Source: Paenibacillus campinasensis
GTDB lineage: Bacteria > Bacillota > Bacilli > Paenibacillales > Paenibacillaceae
Length of the DNA stretch: 61,110 nucleotides
NCBI RefSeq assembly: GCF_002272015.1
Contig: NZ_NPBY01000014.1
Coordinates: forward strand, 1 to 61,110
Reading direction: 5' to 3'
Below, one piece after another: positions 8,956-18,050 of the stretch. Both the position numbers and the translations under genes were made by a program. A model generated the notes under the pieces. The model was given only the letters and a program-made list of their open reading frames with translations. It searched no databases and was not told the DNA's origin. Each line of letters begins with the position of its first letter. Within the stretch, counting starts at the first letter, position 1.

Positions 8956-10350
8956 ATGAAAGGCGGCAAAAGGGGACTGATGCTGATATCATCGGCACTC
9001 AGTTTGTCACTGTTGTTTGGATGCGCGGGCGGGGGACAGTCGTCTGAACCCGGTTCGCCGGAAACGGGGGAGGCGGGAGAAAATGCAAAAACGGTCATCT
9101 CGGTAACCTTCCGCGATGACGGGATCGGAGAGAACGGGGCCTTCTATAAATGGTTGAAGGAGGTATCCGCAAGTTACCCGAACCCGGATGTGGAGATCAA
9201 GCCGACGCCGATCCAGGCATCCGAGGGCGACTATTTTGCCAAGGTTGCATTGGCTCTGAAATCCACGGAGACCGCACCTGATATCGTCACCGAGGATACG
9301 TTCATCCTGAATTCGGACGCAAGCGCCGGATATCTGGAGCCGCTGGATGACCGCTTGCAGGACTGGGAGGACTGGAATAACGGTTCCTTTATTGAAGCGA
9401 TGAAAAAAGGGGTGACTGCCAGCGATGGCAAAGTGTACGGTGTGCCGTACAACACGGATTCCCGTGGACTCTGGTATAACAAGGAAATTTTCAAGCAGGT
9501 AGGACTTCCTGAGGATTGGCAGCCGAAGTCGTGGGAGGAAGTGCTTAACGCAGCCAGAACGATCAAGGAACAGGCACCGGATATCGTGCCAATCTGGATG
9601 AATATGGGCAAGGCTACCGGGGAGGCGACCTCCATGCAGACGTACGAGATGCTGCTCTATGGCACCGGGGAGCGCCTGTATGATGATGCCAGCGGCAAAT
9701 GGATTATCAAAAGCCAGGGCATCCTTGACGCGCTGGGCTTCGTGGAAACCGTGAACAAGGAAGGACTGGGTCCGCCGCTGTCCAAAGTGCTGAACGGTCA
9801 GGCCGGCAATACGGCCTCCCGGGAATATCTGCCGCAAGGAAAGCTGGCGATCTCGCTCGACGGCTCCTGGATTACCGGCAATTATCTGGAGACGGGGGCG
9901 GCGCCTTGGCCGGAATATAAAGATGTGCTCGGATTTGCCCCGATGCCGACCAGCGAGGGACAGCCGCCCGGATCAATTACGCTGGCCGGAGGCTGGGCAT
10001 TGTCGATTCCGAGCAATTCCAAGAATAAGGACGAAGCTTGGGAATTCATCAAATATGCATTGAACAAGGACAACACCCAGAAGCTGGTGACCAGCTCCGG
10101 AAATATTACGGTGCGTACCGATGTTGCCAAAGACCCGGGGTATACCCAGATGCCGTTCAATGAAATTGCGACCGCTTATTTGCAAAATGCCGATTTCAGA
10201 CCGTCGCAGGAGAAGTATCCGGAGGTATCCACGCAAATCCAGACGATGGTTGAAGCGGTGGCTACCGGAACCTCGCCTCAGGATGCGATGAACAAGTATG
10301 CCCAGGATGTCACCCGAATCGTAGGCGCCGACAATGTTGTAGAGAAATAG
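8956..10350 (+). CDS. Sugar ABC importer lipoprotein (family 1 solute-binding protein)
   Basis: The 464-residue protein has a signal peptide ending in the lipobox LLFGC (acylated Cys23) and a low-complexity Gly/Glu linker. The mature domain is of the family 1 carbohydrate-binding type (GVPYNTDSRGLWYNKEIF near residue 160, GGWALSIPSNSKNKDEAWEF near 340). It captures a sugar outside the membrane for the two permeases that follow. The start is set by AAAGGAGG. The neighbouring GH29 gene suggests a fucose-containing ligand (inference). A hairpin separates it from the permeases, as expected when the binding protein is made in excess. Confidence 0.92.
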   Translation: MKGGKRGLMLISSALSLSLLFGCAGGGQSSEPGSPETGEAGENAKTVISVTFRDDGIGENGAFYKWLKEVSASYPNPDVEIKPTPIQASEGDYFAKVALALKSTETAPDIVTEDTFILNSDASAGYLEPLDDRLQDWEDWNNGSFIEAMKKGVTASDGKVYGVPYNTDSRGLWYNKEIFKQVGLPEDWQPKSWEEVLNAARTIKEQAPDIVPIWMNMGKATGEATSMQTYEMLLYGTGERLYDDASGKWIIKSQGILDALGFVETVNKEGLGPPLSKVLNGQAGNTASREYLPQGKLAISLDGSWITGNYLETGAAPWPEYKDVLGFAPMPTSEGQPPGSITLAGGWALSIPSNSKNKDEAWEFIKYALNKDNTQKLVTSSGNITVRTDVAKDPGYTQMPFNEIATAYLQNADFRPSQEKYPEVSTQIQTMVEAVATGTSPQDAMNKYAQDVTRIVGADNVVEK

Positions 10351-10364
10351 TGACGAGAACAGAA

Positions 10365-10395
10365 GCCTGCTCAAGCGCGACCCGCCTGAGCAGGC
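10365..10395 (+). promoter_or_regulatory. Intercistronic hairpin after the binding-protein gene
   Basis: GCCTGCTCA (10365-10373) pairs perfectly with TGAGCAGGC (10387-10395), with no T tract. It is typical of stems that stabilise the upstream binding-protein mRNA or attenuate read-through to the permeases. Confidence 0.6.
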
Positions 10396-10431
10396 GGTAT
10401 TTCGATTCCCTGCATGAAAGGAGCTAGGTTC

Positions 10432-11322
10432 ATGAGCAGCTTGACGATAGGCTCACAGAAACCGAAAAGAAGCACCTACACCTGGCTGTTTTTTCTGCTT
10501 CCGTCCGTGGCGATTATGCTGGTGTTCTTCATCTATCCGATCCTGCTCACGTTCTTCTATTCGTTTACGAACCTCGCGTTGACAGGGGAAGCGGCCAGGG
10601 AGCTGAAATTTGTCGGGCTGGACAACTATGCCCGCATGTTCCAGGATCCTACGGTGAAAGTAAGCATCTGGAACACGCTCGTATTTCTGATCGGATCAGC
10701 GGTGATCGGACAGCAGGTGCTCGGTTTTCTCATTGCGCTGCTGATGAAGCAGCGAAACCGGACGTTCCGGCGTGTCATCGGGACGATCGTGCTTGCAGGC
10801 TGGGTTACGCCCGAAATTGTATGCGCATTGTGTCTGTACAGCTTTTTCGGGGATGACGGGACGCTTAATGCCATCATTACGTCGTTTGGATTCTCGGAAG
10901 TGACCTGGCTGTTTACCGTTCCGATGTTGACGGTCATATTGGCGAATATATGGCATGGCACGGCATTCTCGATGATGGTGTTTCAGGCAGCGCTGGACGA
11001 TGTTCCGAGCGAGATTGAGGAGGCTGCCGTCGTCGACGGGGCGTCCAAGTGGAAAATTTTCACCTCGATCATCATCCCTTACATTAAAGGCTCCATTACA
11101 ACCAATGCGATGCTGGTCACGCTGCAGACGCTCGGGGTATTTGGCCTTATCTATGCGATGACCGGCGGCGGGCCGGGCAATTCAACGATGACGCTGCCGA
11201 TCTTTATGTACAACCAGGCGTTTGTTAATTATCAGCTCGGCTACGGAACAGCCATCTCGTTGCTCTTGCTGCTTATCGGCATCGTGCTGAGTCTGCTCTA
11301 TATCCGATCGATGAAAGAGTAA
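10432..11322 (+). CDS. Sugar ABC permease 1
   Basis: The 296-residue MalF-type inner permease has six predicted membrane segments. Its cytoplasmic EAA loop, EEAAVVDGASKWKIF, is at about residues 198-212 and docks the ATPase. The start is placed at 10432, where AAAGGAG lies eight bases upstream. An ATG 18 bases earlier overlaps that site. It pairs with the next gene. Confidence 0.92.
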   Translation: MSSLTIGSQKPKRSTYTWLFFLLPSVAIMLVFFIYPILLTFFYSFTNLALTGEAARELKFVGLDNYARMFQDPTVKVSIWNTLVFLIGSAVIGQQVLGFLIALLMKQRNRTFRRVIGTIVLAGWVTPEIVCALCLYSFFGDDGTLNAIITSFGFSEVTWLFTVPMLTVILANIWHGTAFSMMVFQAALDDVPSEIEEAAVVDGASKWKIFTSIIIPYIKGSITTNAMLVTLQTLGVFGLIYAMTGGGPGNSTMTLPIFMYNQAFVNYQLGYGTAISLLLLLIGIVLSLLYIRSMKE

Positions 11323-11338
11323 TCAGGGAGGAGTTCGT

Positions 11339-12172
11339 ATGAATGCCAGGCAACGAAAGCTCATCTACCGAATACTGCCTTACACGATACTGACCGGAAT
11401 CGGGCTCTGTTTTCTGCTGCCGCTGCTGTGGGTGCTCGTGGCTTCCGTTGATCCCAATGCCATGCAGTCCCTCAAGCTCCCCAGCCAGCTGACGATGGGA
11501 AATTATGTTGAGGTTATCACGAGTCCTGAGAATCAGCGGGCATATCTGATCGGTCTGGTCATTTCGCTTGGCCAAGCCGTGCTTGTCGTGCTGCTGGCGC
11601 TGCTGGCCGCTTATCCGCTGTCCCGGTATCAGATGAAATACAAGAAACCGTTTATGCTTACAATTCTGTTCATGACATCGCTTCCGATTACCGCGGTCAT
11701 GATGCCGGTCTATCAGCTGTTTCTCGGATTGAAGCTGTATGACAGCATTGGCGGCGTCATTCTGTTCTATGTGGCATCGTCGATGCCCTATGGCATTTGG
11801 ATGATGAAAAATTTTATGGATTCCGTACCGCGGGATATGGAGGAAGCTGCCTGGGTGGACGGGGCTTCGCTGCTGACCGGTATCCGAAGGGTAGTAGCTC
11901 CGCTCATGGTGCCCGGAATCTGCACGGTGGCGATCTTTACCTTCTCCGGCAGCTGGGGCAATTTCTTTGTCCCTTACATTCTGCTGCAATCCCCGGAGAA
12001 GTTCCCGGCTGCGCTGAAGCTGTACCAGTTCTTCGGACAATACGGGATGGTGGATTACGGCAGTCTGGCGGCATTTTCCGTCCTCTATGCCGTTCCGGCT
12101 ATCGTGATGTATGTGCTGTCCCAGCGATTTATGTCCCGCGGCTTCGGTCTGCAAGGCGGAAGCAAGGGATAA
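11339..12172 (+). CDS. Sugar ABC permease 2
   Basis: The 277-residue MalG-type permease has six membrane segments and the EAA loop EEAAWVDGASLLTGIRR at about residues 170-186. It follows permease 1 by 16 bases with GGGAGGAG upstream. No ATPase gene follows, so the importer probably uses a shared MsmX-type ATPase encoded elsewhere. Confidence 0.92.
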   Translation: MNARQRKLIYRILPYTILTGIGLCFLLPLLWVLVASVDPNAMQSLKLPSQLTMGNYVEVITSPENQRAYLIGLVISLGQAVLVVLLALLAAYPLSRYQMKYKKPFMLTILFMTSLPITAVMMPVYQLFLGLKLYDSIGGVILFYVASSMPYGIWMMKNFMDSVPRDMEEAAWVDGASLLTGIRRVVAPLMVPGICTVAIFTFSGSWGNFFVPYILLQSPEKFPAALKLYQFFGQYGMVDYGSLAAFSVLYAVPAIVMYVLSQRFMSRGFGLQGGSKG

Positions 12173-12266
12173 GGGTCGCGGGAAAATGCAGAAGACTGGA
12201 AACGTTATTGAACCAACAATGCCTGTTCTGATTGATCACGGAGAAGGATCCGCATACTAGACGTTT

Positions 12267-12303
12267 AAGGCCAGCATCAAATGCTCACTTTGATGCTGGC
12301 CTT
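12267..12303. terminator. Hairpin between convergent importer and fucosidase genes
   Basis: A perfect 15-base inverted repeat (AAGGCCAGCATCAAA and its complement) around a 7-base loop. There is little T tract on either side; it probably acts as a bidirectional terminator. Confidence 0.65.
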
Positions 12304-12363
12304 CTATCATAGTGATATCGTCGGTCTTTCATACAATCCACGTGATTTGGAGCTATGATTAAT

Positions 12364-12429
12364 CCTGATCCTGACGATCAGACCTGATCAGACTTGATCA
12401 GATGGGATCAGACATGATCAGATGATCAG
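12364..12429. repeat. TGATCAGA-type short tandem array
   Basis: Six or seven degenerate copies of a 9-11 base unit built on GATCAGA run up to and into the last codons of the GH29 gene, whose stop is at 12418-12420. The units are palindromic at TGATCA. Confidence 0.7.
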
Positions 12430-13743
12430 CTCCAGCTCGATGACCGTGTTGCGCTTATCAGGGAGCGGATAGGTGAAATGCTCGGGACGGGCAAAGCTTA
12501 TAAACGCATCCTCTATGAATTCTGCGGCACTCCACGGTCTGCCAACGAACACTTCGGAGCCGTCAGCAAGCAGGCGGGCGCTCTTGATCTTGTCTGCCAA
12601 TCCGGGCAGGCTGATCGGTCCGATCGATTCCTCGAACAGATGGGCGTACAGCTTGTTGCCTTTTTGCGTATAGCGTCCCCACTCCGGCTTCGGAAAGTCG
12701 GCGGCCCGGCAGCCGTGAATGCTGTCCCCGTTCTTCTTCATCCAGTCCCCGATCTCCTTCAGAATGTCCAGGCTTTCCTGAGGGATGGCGCCTTTCGCAT
12801 CAGGCCCGACGTTGAGCAGCATATTCCCGTTCTTGCTTACGCATTCCACCAGCTTGCGGATGATCGTTGTAGCCGATTTGTAGTTTCGGTCCGCTGCGGC
12901 GTACCCCCAGTTGTTGTTCAGCGTAATGCAGGCTTCCCACGGAATCGGATCACCCTGTTCATTGACGAGACCGCGGGGAGGAATAATCTGCTCCGGTGAA
13001 GCGAAATCCCCGCTGTATATCGAAGGATTGGCAGTATAGATGCTTCCGCCCTGCTCGCCGCTGCCTTCTAGCCGGTTGTCGATAAGGATATGCGGCTGAA
13101 GCTCGCGGATCATCTGAACCAGCTCGGTTGCACGCCATTTCTCTCCGGTCATCTCATCATAGGAGAAGTCAAACCACATAAGATCGAGCTTGCCGTAGTC
13201 TGTCAGCAGTTCCCGAACCTGGCCGTGCATGTAGTCCAGGTAGCGGCCGAAGGTGTTCGGGTCGCGCTTGAATGCTTCGTTCTCCCGCATCGGATGGATG
13301 CGGTCGCCGTAGGCAGGATAGTCTTCATGGTGCCAGTCGATCAGCGAGTAATAGAGTCCAACCTTCAGCCCTTCCTCTCGGAAGGCCTCCAGAAATTCTC
13401 TGACCAGATCGCGGCCAGCCTGGGTGTTGGTAGATTTGTAGTCCGTAAGCTTGCTGTCAAACAGGCAGAAGCCATCATGATGCTTGGCTGTCAACACGGC
13501 GTATTTCATGCCGGCTTCCTTGGCCGCCTTGGCCCATTCCCGCGGATTGTAATGGACAGGATTGAATTCGTCGTAATAGGTCTGATACTGCTGGATGCTC
13601 ATTTTCTCCGTGCTGCGAATCCATTCTCCTCGGGCAGGAATGGCATAGAGCCCCCAGTGGATAAACATGCCGAAGCGGTCTTGCTCAAACCACTGTACAC
13701 GTTCCTTGCGCTCCTGGATAATGGGATTGGTATGATTCGTCAT
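12418..13743 (-). CDS. Alpha-L-fucosidase, GH29
   Basis: The 441-residue protein has the GH29 barrel: RFGMFIHWGLYAIP near residue 24, AVLTAKHHDGFCLFDS near 80, and the nucleophile region LDLMWFDFSYDE with candidate nucleophile Asp192. A small C-terminal beta domain follows. No signal peptide is present, so it acts in the cytoplasm on imported fucosides, hydrolysing terminal alpha-L-fucose. It is convergent with the importer and divergent from the AraC regulator, giving a coherent import-cleave-regulate set. GGGGGA lies nine bases before the ATG. Its last codons merge into a GATCAGA tandem array. Confidence 0.93.
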   Translation of the reverse strand: MTNHTNPIIQERKERVQWFEQDRFGMFIHWGLYAIPARGEWIRSTEKMSIQQYQTYYDEFNPVHYNPREWAKAAKEAGMKYAVLTAKHHDGFCLFDSKLTDYKSTNTQAGRDLVREFLEAFREEGLKVGLYYSLIDWHHEDYPAYGDRIHPMRENEAFKRDPNTFGRYLDYMHGQVRELLTDYGKLDLMWFDFSYDEMTGEKWRATELVQMIRELQPHILIDNRLEGSGEQGGSIYTANPSIYSGDFASPEQIIPPRGLVNEQGDPIPWEACITLNNNWGYAAADRNYKSATTIIRKLVECVSKNGNMLLNVGPDAKGAIPQESLDILKEIGDWMKKNGDSIHGCRAADFPKPEWGRYTQKGNKLYAHLFEESIGPISLPGLADKIKSARLLADGSEVFVGRPWSAAEFIEDAFISFARPEHFTYPLPDKRNTVIELELII

Positions 13744-13834
13744 GGGATCAGTCCCCCTGTTCCTGGTTTATCGACCATGATTGTAGCAATTATATGGTAG
13801 TATGAATAGACAATTACTTAACTAATAAGGGTAT

Positions 13835-13840
13835 TATAAT
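13835..13840 (+). promoter_or_regulatory. Possible -10 of the AraC regulator in the divergent region
   Basis: TATAAT 21 bases before the regulator start, in an AT-rich 118-base region shared with the GH29 gene. No clear -35 is seen. Confidence 0.35.
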
Positions 13841-13861
13841 AACTTTAGAGGATTATCGAAG

Positions 13862-14692
13862 ATGAAGAAGAGAGCGCAGAACGAACAGGAAGCGATTCAG
13901 CAGATGCTGCTTCATATGCAGGTTCAGGTGCTGGAAGCGGAGTATACACAGTGCTGGCCGGAATGGAAAGAATTCGATTATACGATAGACTACAATAAAC
14001 TCTACTGGATTGTGGATGGGGAGGGGTGGCTCAAGATCGGCGATAAGGAGCTGTATCCGAGGCCGGGCCAGCTGATTCTGATGCCGGCGGGTACGAAGCA
14101 GTCATATTCCACGATCAGCGATCGGCCGTTCCTGAAGTATTGGTGCCATTTTACAGCCACGGTGGGAGATTCGGAAGTGTTCTCCTGGCTGGATGTCCCG
14201 CTTGTGTATGACGGGTTTGATCCTGAGCTCATGACCGGGGTATTCTGCGAACTGGTTCAGGCAAGGCATCAGAAGACGGTCTCCTCCAGGCTGAAGGAGA
14301 AGTCTGCCGTTCTGGATATTTTGTCCCGTATTTTGGATAGGACGACGCCTGCGATTCATCCAGACAAAACGTGGGAGATGCAGCGTCTTGCTATTGTGCA
14401 GCAATACATCCAGGACCATCTGCACGAGGAAATTACGCTTGAGCAGATGGCTGCCACCATTCATCTTCACCCGAATTATTTTATCAAATACTTCAAACGT
14501 CATTTTGGTACAACACCGCAGAAATATCTGAGTATCAAACGGATGGAACAGGCCAAAATATTGCTGAGAACATCGACGCTGAGCATCAAAGAGATTGCGG
14601 ACGCAACAGGCTTCGAATCCGCCAACTACTTCTCCAAAACCTTTCGCCAGAGGGTCGGATACAGTCCCTCTGAATACCGGGCGAACATGTGA
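13862..14692 (+). CDS. AraC-family regulator with cupin sensor
   Basis: The 276-residue protein has an N-terminal cupin-like arm (about 25-120, GWLKIGDKELYPRPGQLILMPAG). Its C-terminal double helix-turn-helix (about 180-275) includes LEQMAATIHLHPNYFIKYFKRHFG and IKEIADATGFESANYFSKTF. It should bind DNA and respond to a sugar. It is divergent from the GH29 gene and likely activates the fucosidase and importer genes. Confidence 0.92.
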   Translation: MKKRAQNEQEAIQQMLLHMQVQVLEAEYTQCWPEWKEFDYTIDYNKLYWIVDGEGWLKIGDKELYPRPGQLILMPAGTKQSYSTISDRPFLKYWCHFTATVGDSEVFSWLDVPLVYDGFDPELMTGVFCELVQARHQKTVSSRLKEKSAVLDILSRILDRTTPAIHPDKTWEMQRLAIVQQYIQDHLHEEITLEQMAATIHLHPNYFIKYFKRHFGTTPQKYLSIKRMEQAKILLRTSTLSIKEIADATGFESANYFSKTFRQRVGYSPSEYRANM

Positions 14693-14778
14693 TGAGCGGA
14701 ATATGGTTGTGAGATTGGAGAGCCGTACAGCAGCTGCGTGATCGTGTGCGAGTTGCAGGTTAGGTTGAGAAGATCTCG

Positions 14779-15918
14779 TTATGGTTTCAATACAACCTTG
14801 ATGCATCCTTCTTCCCGATTGTTAAACATTTCGTACGCTTCACCCGCTCGTTCCAAGGGCATTCGGTGTGTCACAATTTCGGTCGGGTCAATCTGTCCGC
14901 TGTTGATTAGGTTATACAATTCGGGCATGTAATGAATGACTGGGGTTAGTCCCATCTTTAACGTGATGTTTCGTTCATACAGGTTGCCCAGCGGGAACAG
15001 GTTGTAGACGCCGCCGTATACACCGGCCAGCATTATGGTGCCGCCTTTTCGGACCGCTTTGATGGCCATCCGGATCGCACTCATGGGCCCGCTTTGAATC
15101 ATCAATTTCTGACCGATGTTCTCAATCATGGATTTTTTGCCGTCCATGCCGACGCAGTCTATGACAATATCGACGCCCCCTTTGGTGATCTCGCGGATAT
15201 ACATGCCCATATCGTCATAATCTTCGAAATTGTAAACTTCCGCCTGATTCATGCTTTTGGCTTTCGCGAGGCGGTAGGGGACGCGATCAATGGCAATCAC
15301 CCGGCTGGCGCCCATCATCCACGCAAACTTCTGGGTCATCAACCCGATCGGACCGGAGCCGAGTACAGCGACCGTATCGCCGGGCTTCACGCCGGCATGC
15401 TCCACGCTCCAGTACGCTGTCGGCAGCACGTCCGACAATAACAGAAGCGCCTCATCCTCCAGTTCGCACGATTCAGGAATGACAAAGGGCATGAAGTTCC
15501 CGTACGGGACGTGGAGATATTCGGCTTGTCCGCCGGGGTACTCTCCATATCTTCTCGCGAGTCCCAAATAGCCGCCGCCGTCCACGATGCCTTTGTCGTT
15601 TGTGACATCACACATGCTCTCCAGGTCATGCTGGCAATAATAGCATTGTCCGCAGGATACGGTGAATGGAATGACGACCCGATCGCCTTTTTTGACAAGG
15701 GTAACTTCAGGACCGACCTCCTCTACAATCCCCATCGGCTCGTGACCGATAACGTATCCTCGCTCGGTAGGCATGACCCCTTGATATATATGCAGATCCG
15801 AACCGCAGATGGATGTCGACGTCACCCGGATGATGATGTCGTCCTTTTTTTTCAACATCGGGTCGTTCACCTGTTTGACCTGAATATCCTTTTTGCCTTG
15901 AAAAGTGACGGCTTTCAA
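14779..15918 (-). CDS. Zinc-dependent dehydrogenase, formaldehyde-dehydrogenase-like
   Basis: The 379-residue medium-chain dehydrogenase has a catalytic zinc site (Cys in STSICGSDLH, His in VIGHEPMG) and a structural zinc loop (CGQCYYCQHDLESMC). Its Rossmann motif is AVLGSGPIGLM, followed by the NAD-selecting acidic residue in VIAIDRV. It resembles the glutathione-independent formaldehyde/threonine-dehydrogenase branch. The substrate is not determinable from sequence. The translation site is AAGGAGGGAATGC. It stands alone, convergent with the AraC gene and with the repeat element 16011-16449 upstream. Confidence 0.88.
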   Translation of the reverse strand: MKAVTFQGKKDIQVKQVNDPMLKKKDDIIIRVTSTSICGSDLHIYQGVMPTERGYVIGHEPMGIVEEVGPEVTLVKKGDRVVIPFTVSCGQCYYCQHDLESMCDVTNDKGIVDGGGYLGLARRYGEYPGGQAEYLHVPYGNFMPFVIPESCELEDEALLLLSDVLPTAYWSVEHAGVKPGDTVAVLGSGPIGLMTQKFAWMMGASRVIAIDRVPYRLAKAKSMNQAEVYNFEDYDDMGMYIREITKGGVDIVIDCVGMDGKKSMIENIGQKLMIQSGPMSAIRMAIKAVRKGGTIMLAGVYGGVYNLFPLGNLYERNITLKMGLTPVIHYMPELYNLINSGQIDPTEIVTHRMPLERAGEAYEMFNNREEGCIKVVLKP

Positions 15919-16010
15919 TGCATTCCCTCCTTATATGCGCTATACGTTAATGTGCCCTTTTTGGAGTTGAATATGACGGGTTGCGTCAAATAAACACCTT
16001 GTTGCTGGTT

Positions 16011-16449
16011 GCTTAGCACGATTATCCCGTTTGATCAGGTGACCGAGAACCGAGAACAGTGAACAGTGAACAGAGAACGGGGAACAGTGAACAGCGAACT
16101 GAGAACCGAGAACAGTGAACGGGGAACAGAAGCTCGAAGGAAGAACGCTAGACTTTTACGGTAGGGTGTCGATCTCAAGACGAAGAGATCATGGATAAGA
16201 CGGAGATCAAGCTCAATATGGGGATCAATCTCAATATGGAGAACAAGCATAGATGGAGATGAAGGACAGGTGGAGATCAGCACAAGGTAGAGATTAGAGA
16301 TCAAACACAGATAGAGATCAAGCGCAGACGAATATCAACGGCAGACGGCAGATCAAGGTCGCGGCGCGAGGCCAAGGGCAGACACAGGAAAACGAAAACA
16401 CCGGGATAGATTGGCAGCAACCTGAACGAAAGGGATAATCATGCAAAGG
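16011..16449. mobile_element. TIR-bounded intergenic element E1 (439 bp, non-coding)
   Basis: The left end (16011-16039) and the inverse of the right end (16421-16449) are 29-base imperfect inverted repeats. Both carry GCA-NN-ATTATCCC and end inward with TCAGG. The same ends flank 44349-45873 and 55787-55879. The interior holds a 12-unit heptamer array (16042-16125) and a purine-rich stretch of degenerate ~17-19 base units rich in GAGATCAA (about 16197-16330). No credible gene is inside. No target duplication is visible. It could be a MITE-like non-autonomous element. Confidence 0.7.
16042..16129. repeat. Heptamer tandem array (12 full units)
   Basis: Twelve consecutive 7-base units fit AC-N-G-N-GA (ACCGAGA, ACAGTGA, ACAGAGA, ACGGGGA, ACAGCGA, ACTGAGA), followed by a partial ACAG. 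Positions 1, 2, 4, 6 and 7 never vary while positions 3 and 5 do. Confidence 0.9.
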
Positions 16450-16473
16450 TCCCAGACAGGAACTTCCGAGCCC

Positions 16474-16530
16474 CAAAAAAAGAATGCCCTAATAGCCAGG
16501 GAAGTGATTGGCTCAAGGGCATTCTTCTTT
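16474..16530 (-). terminator. Terminator of the M20 dipeptidase gene
   Basis: On the minus strand AAGAATGCCCT pairs with AGGGCATTCTT, with an inner CCA/TGG pairing, followed by a run of seven T. A strong intrinsic terminator. Confidence 0.9.
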
Positions 16531-16577
16531 AATTTATAGGCTTGGAATCACGAGGCAGGCCCCGCCGCTGGTTCACC

Positions 16578-17939
16578 TTATACCAGCTTCAAATATTCTA
16601 CGATGGTCAGCAATCCCTTGTCGAAATTCTCAAGGTTGAAGTGTTCGTTCGGTGCATGCAAGTTCTCATCCGGCAGACCGAAGCCCATCATGACAGCCGG
16701 GGCATTCAGCGTGCTGGACAGACGCTCGACAATCGGAATTGAGCCGCCGTCTTTTGTGAACAGCGCCCGTGTACCGTACACGTTCTCGAACGCGTCCGCC
16801 GCTTTTTGCAGCATTGGATGAGATGGATCGATGTTGAATGCAAACGCCTTTTCCTTCGGCTTGAACGTAAGCTTCGCACCCACAGGAGTATGAGCCTTCA
16901 GGTGGGCCTCAATCGCATCAAGCACGGCCTGCGGGTCCTGGTCAGCGACGAGGCGGCAGGTGATTTTGGCATGGGCTTCTCTCGGGATCACCGTCTTGCT
17001 GCCTTCCCCTTGGAATCCGCCGTATACGCCGTTCAGTTCCAGTGTAGGACGTGCGCCAACGCGTTCCACGAAGGAGTAGCCTTCCTCGCCGAACAGTGCG
17101 TCAAGCTCCAGATCCTTCTTCAGCTTCTCTTCGTCAAACTGCTGCTTGGCGAACTCTTCCCGCATTTCCGGGGACAGCTCCAGCACACCGTCATAGAAGC
17201 CTTCAACGCTGACTCGGCCCTTGTCGTCATGCAGGGAAGCGAGCAAGGACACCATTGCATGCAGGGCGTTGGGCACGCCGCCGCCATATGTACCGGAATG
17301 AAGATCGCTGTTGGCTGTGTGCAGGGTCAGCTCCATCGAGCAAAGGCCGCGCAGTCCTGTCGAGATGGCCGGCTTGCCTGGTGCGAGCAGGGAGGTGTCC
17401 GAGATCAGAACCGCATCGGCGGTCAGTTTGTCCTTGTTGACATCCACATACCGCGGCAGATTCGGGCTGGACACTTCCTCTTCGCCTTCGATGCAGAACT
17501 TGATATTGACTGGCAGTTCGCCTTCCTCTTTCAATATCGCTTCGACAGCCTTTACATGCAGGAACAGCTGTCCTTTATCATCGGTAGCTCCGCGCGCGTA
17601 CAGCTTGCCGTCCCGGATGTCCGGTTCAAAAGGCGGCGTCTGCCACAGGTGAAGCGGATCAACCGGCTGCACGTCATAGTGGCCGTAGATGAGAAGGGTC
17701 GGTTTGCCTTCAGCGTGCAGATAGTCAGCGGTCACAATCGGGTGCCCTTCGGTCTGATGAATTTCCACATGCTCAAGCCCGGCTTCTTTCAGCTTGGCGG
17801 CAATCCATTCTGCTGCACGGGCGACATCGCCCTTATGCTCGGACAGTGCAGAGATGCTCGGGATCGCAAGCCACTCTTTCAACTCGTTCAGATGGGCTTC
17901 GCGATGCTGCTCGAAATACGCTTTATAATCAACGCTCAT
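16578..17939 (-). CDS. M20 family dipeptidase
   Basis: The 453-residue protein has the M20 metal-site motifs: YGHYDVQPV near residue 80, RGATDDKGQ near 113, CIEGEEEVSSP near 148, SDTS near 175, and a final ENLHAPNEHF near 430. A dimerisation domain is inserted at about 190-350. It resembles the carnosinase-like cytosolic dipeptidases and should hydrolyse dipeptides using two zinc or manganese ions. The chosen ATG follows AAGGAGG by 11 bases. An upstream in-frame ATG at 17987 adds 16 unlikely residues. It lies in the same direction as the LysR gene but 111 bases away. Confidence 0.9.
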   Translation of the reverse strand: MSVDYKAYFEQHREAHLNELKEWLAIPSISALSEHKGDVARAAEWIAAKLKEAGLEHVEIHQTEGHPIVTADYLHAEGKPTLLIYGHYDVQPVDPLHLWQTPPFEPDIRDGKLYARGATDDKGQLFLHVKAVEAILKEEGELPVNIKFCIEGEEEVSSPNLPRYVDVNKDKLTADAVLISDTSLLAPGKPAISTGLRGLCSMELTLHTANSDLHSGTYGGGVPNALHAMVSLLASLHDDKGRVSVEGFYDGVLELSPEMREEFAKQQFDEEKLKKDLELDALFGEEGYSFVERVGARPTLELNGVYGGFQGEGSKTVIPREAHAKITCRLVADQDPQAVLDAIEAHLKAHTPVGAKLTFKPKEKAFAFNIDPSHPMLQKAADAFENVYGTRALFTKDGGSIPIVERLSSTLNAPAVMMGFGLPDENLHAPNEHFNLENFDKGLLTIVEYLKLV

Positions 17940-18050
17940 TTGGAATAGATCCTCCTTGAAATGATGGTAATAGGTCAGGCAATACACATGCCGTTCCTTC
18001 CTATTCTACCCCTTTTTCCATCAATGCGAAATAAGCTGAATGTCGATCGA

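Noticed and set aside
12340..12380. ATGATTAATCC followed by a GATCAG, as a further end of the TIR family
   Set aside because: It lacks the ATTATCCC core and has no inverse partner nearby.
16035..16304. 89-codon minus-strand frame inside E1
   Set aside because: Its sequence (repeated SLF-type blocks) is the direct translation of the heptamer and degenerate repeats.
16021..16330. CRISPR array
   Set aside because: Units are contiguous 7-base and degenerate ~18-base repeats without spacers, and no cas genes are present.
16806..17948. 380-codon plus-strand frame opposite the M20 dipeptidase
   Set aside because: Antisense of a well-supported enzyme gene; no start site or domain.
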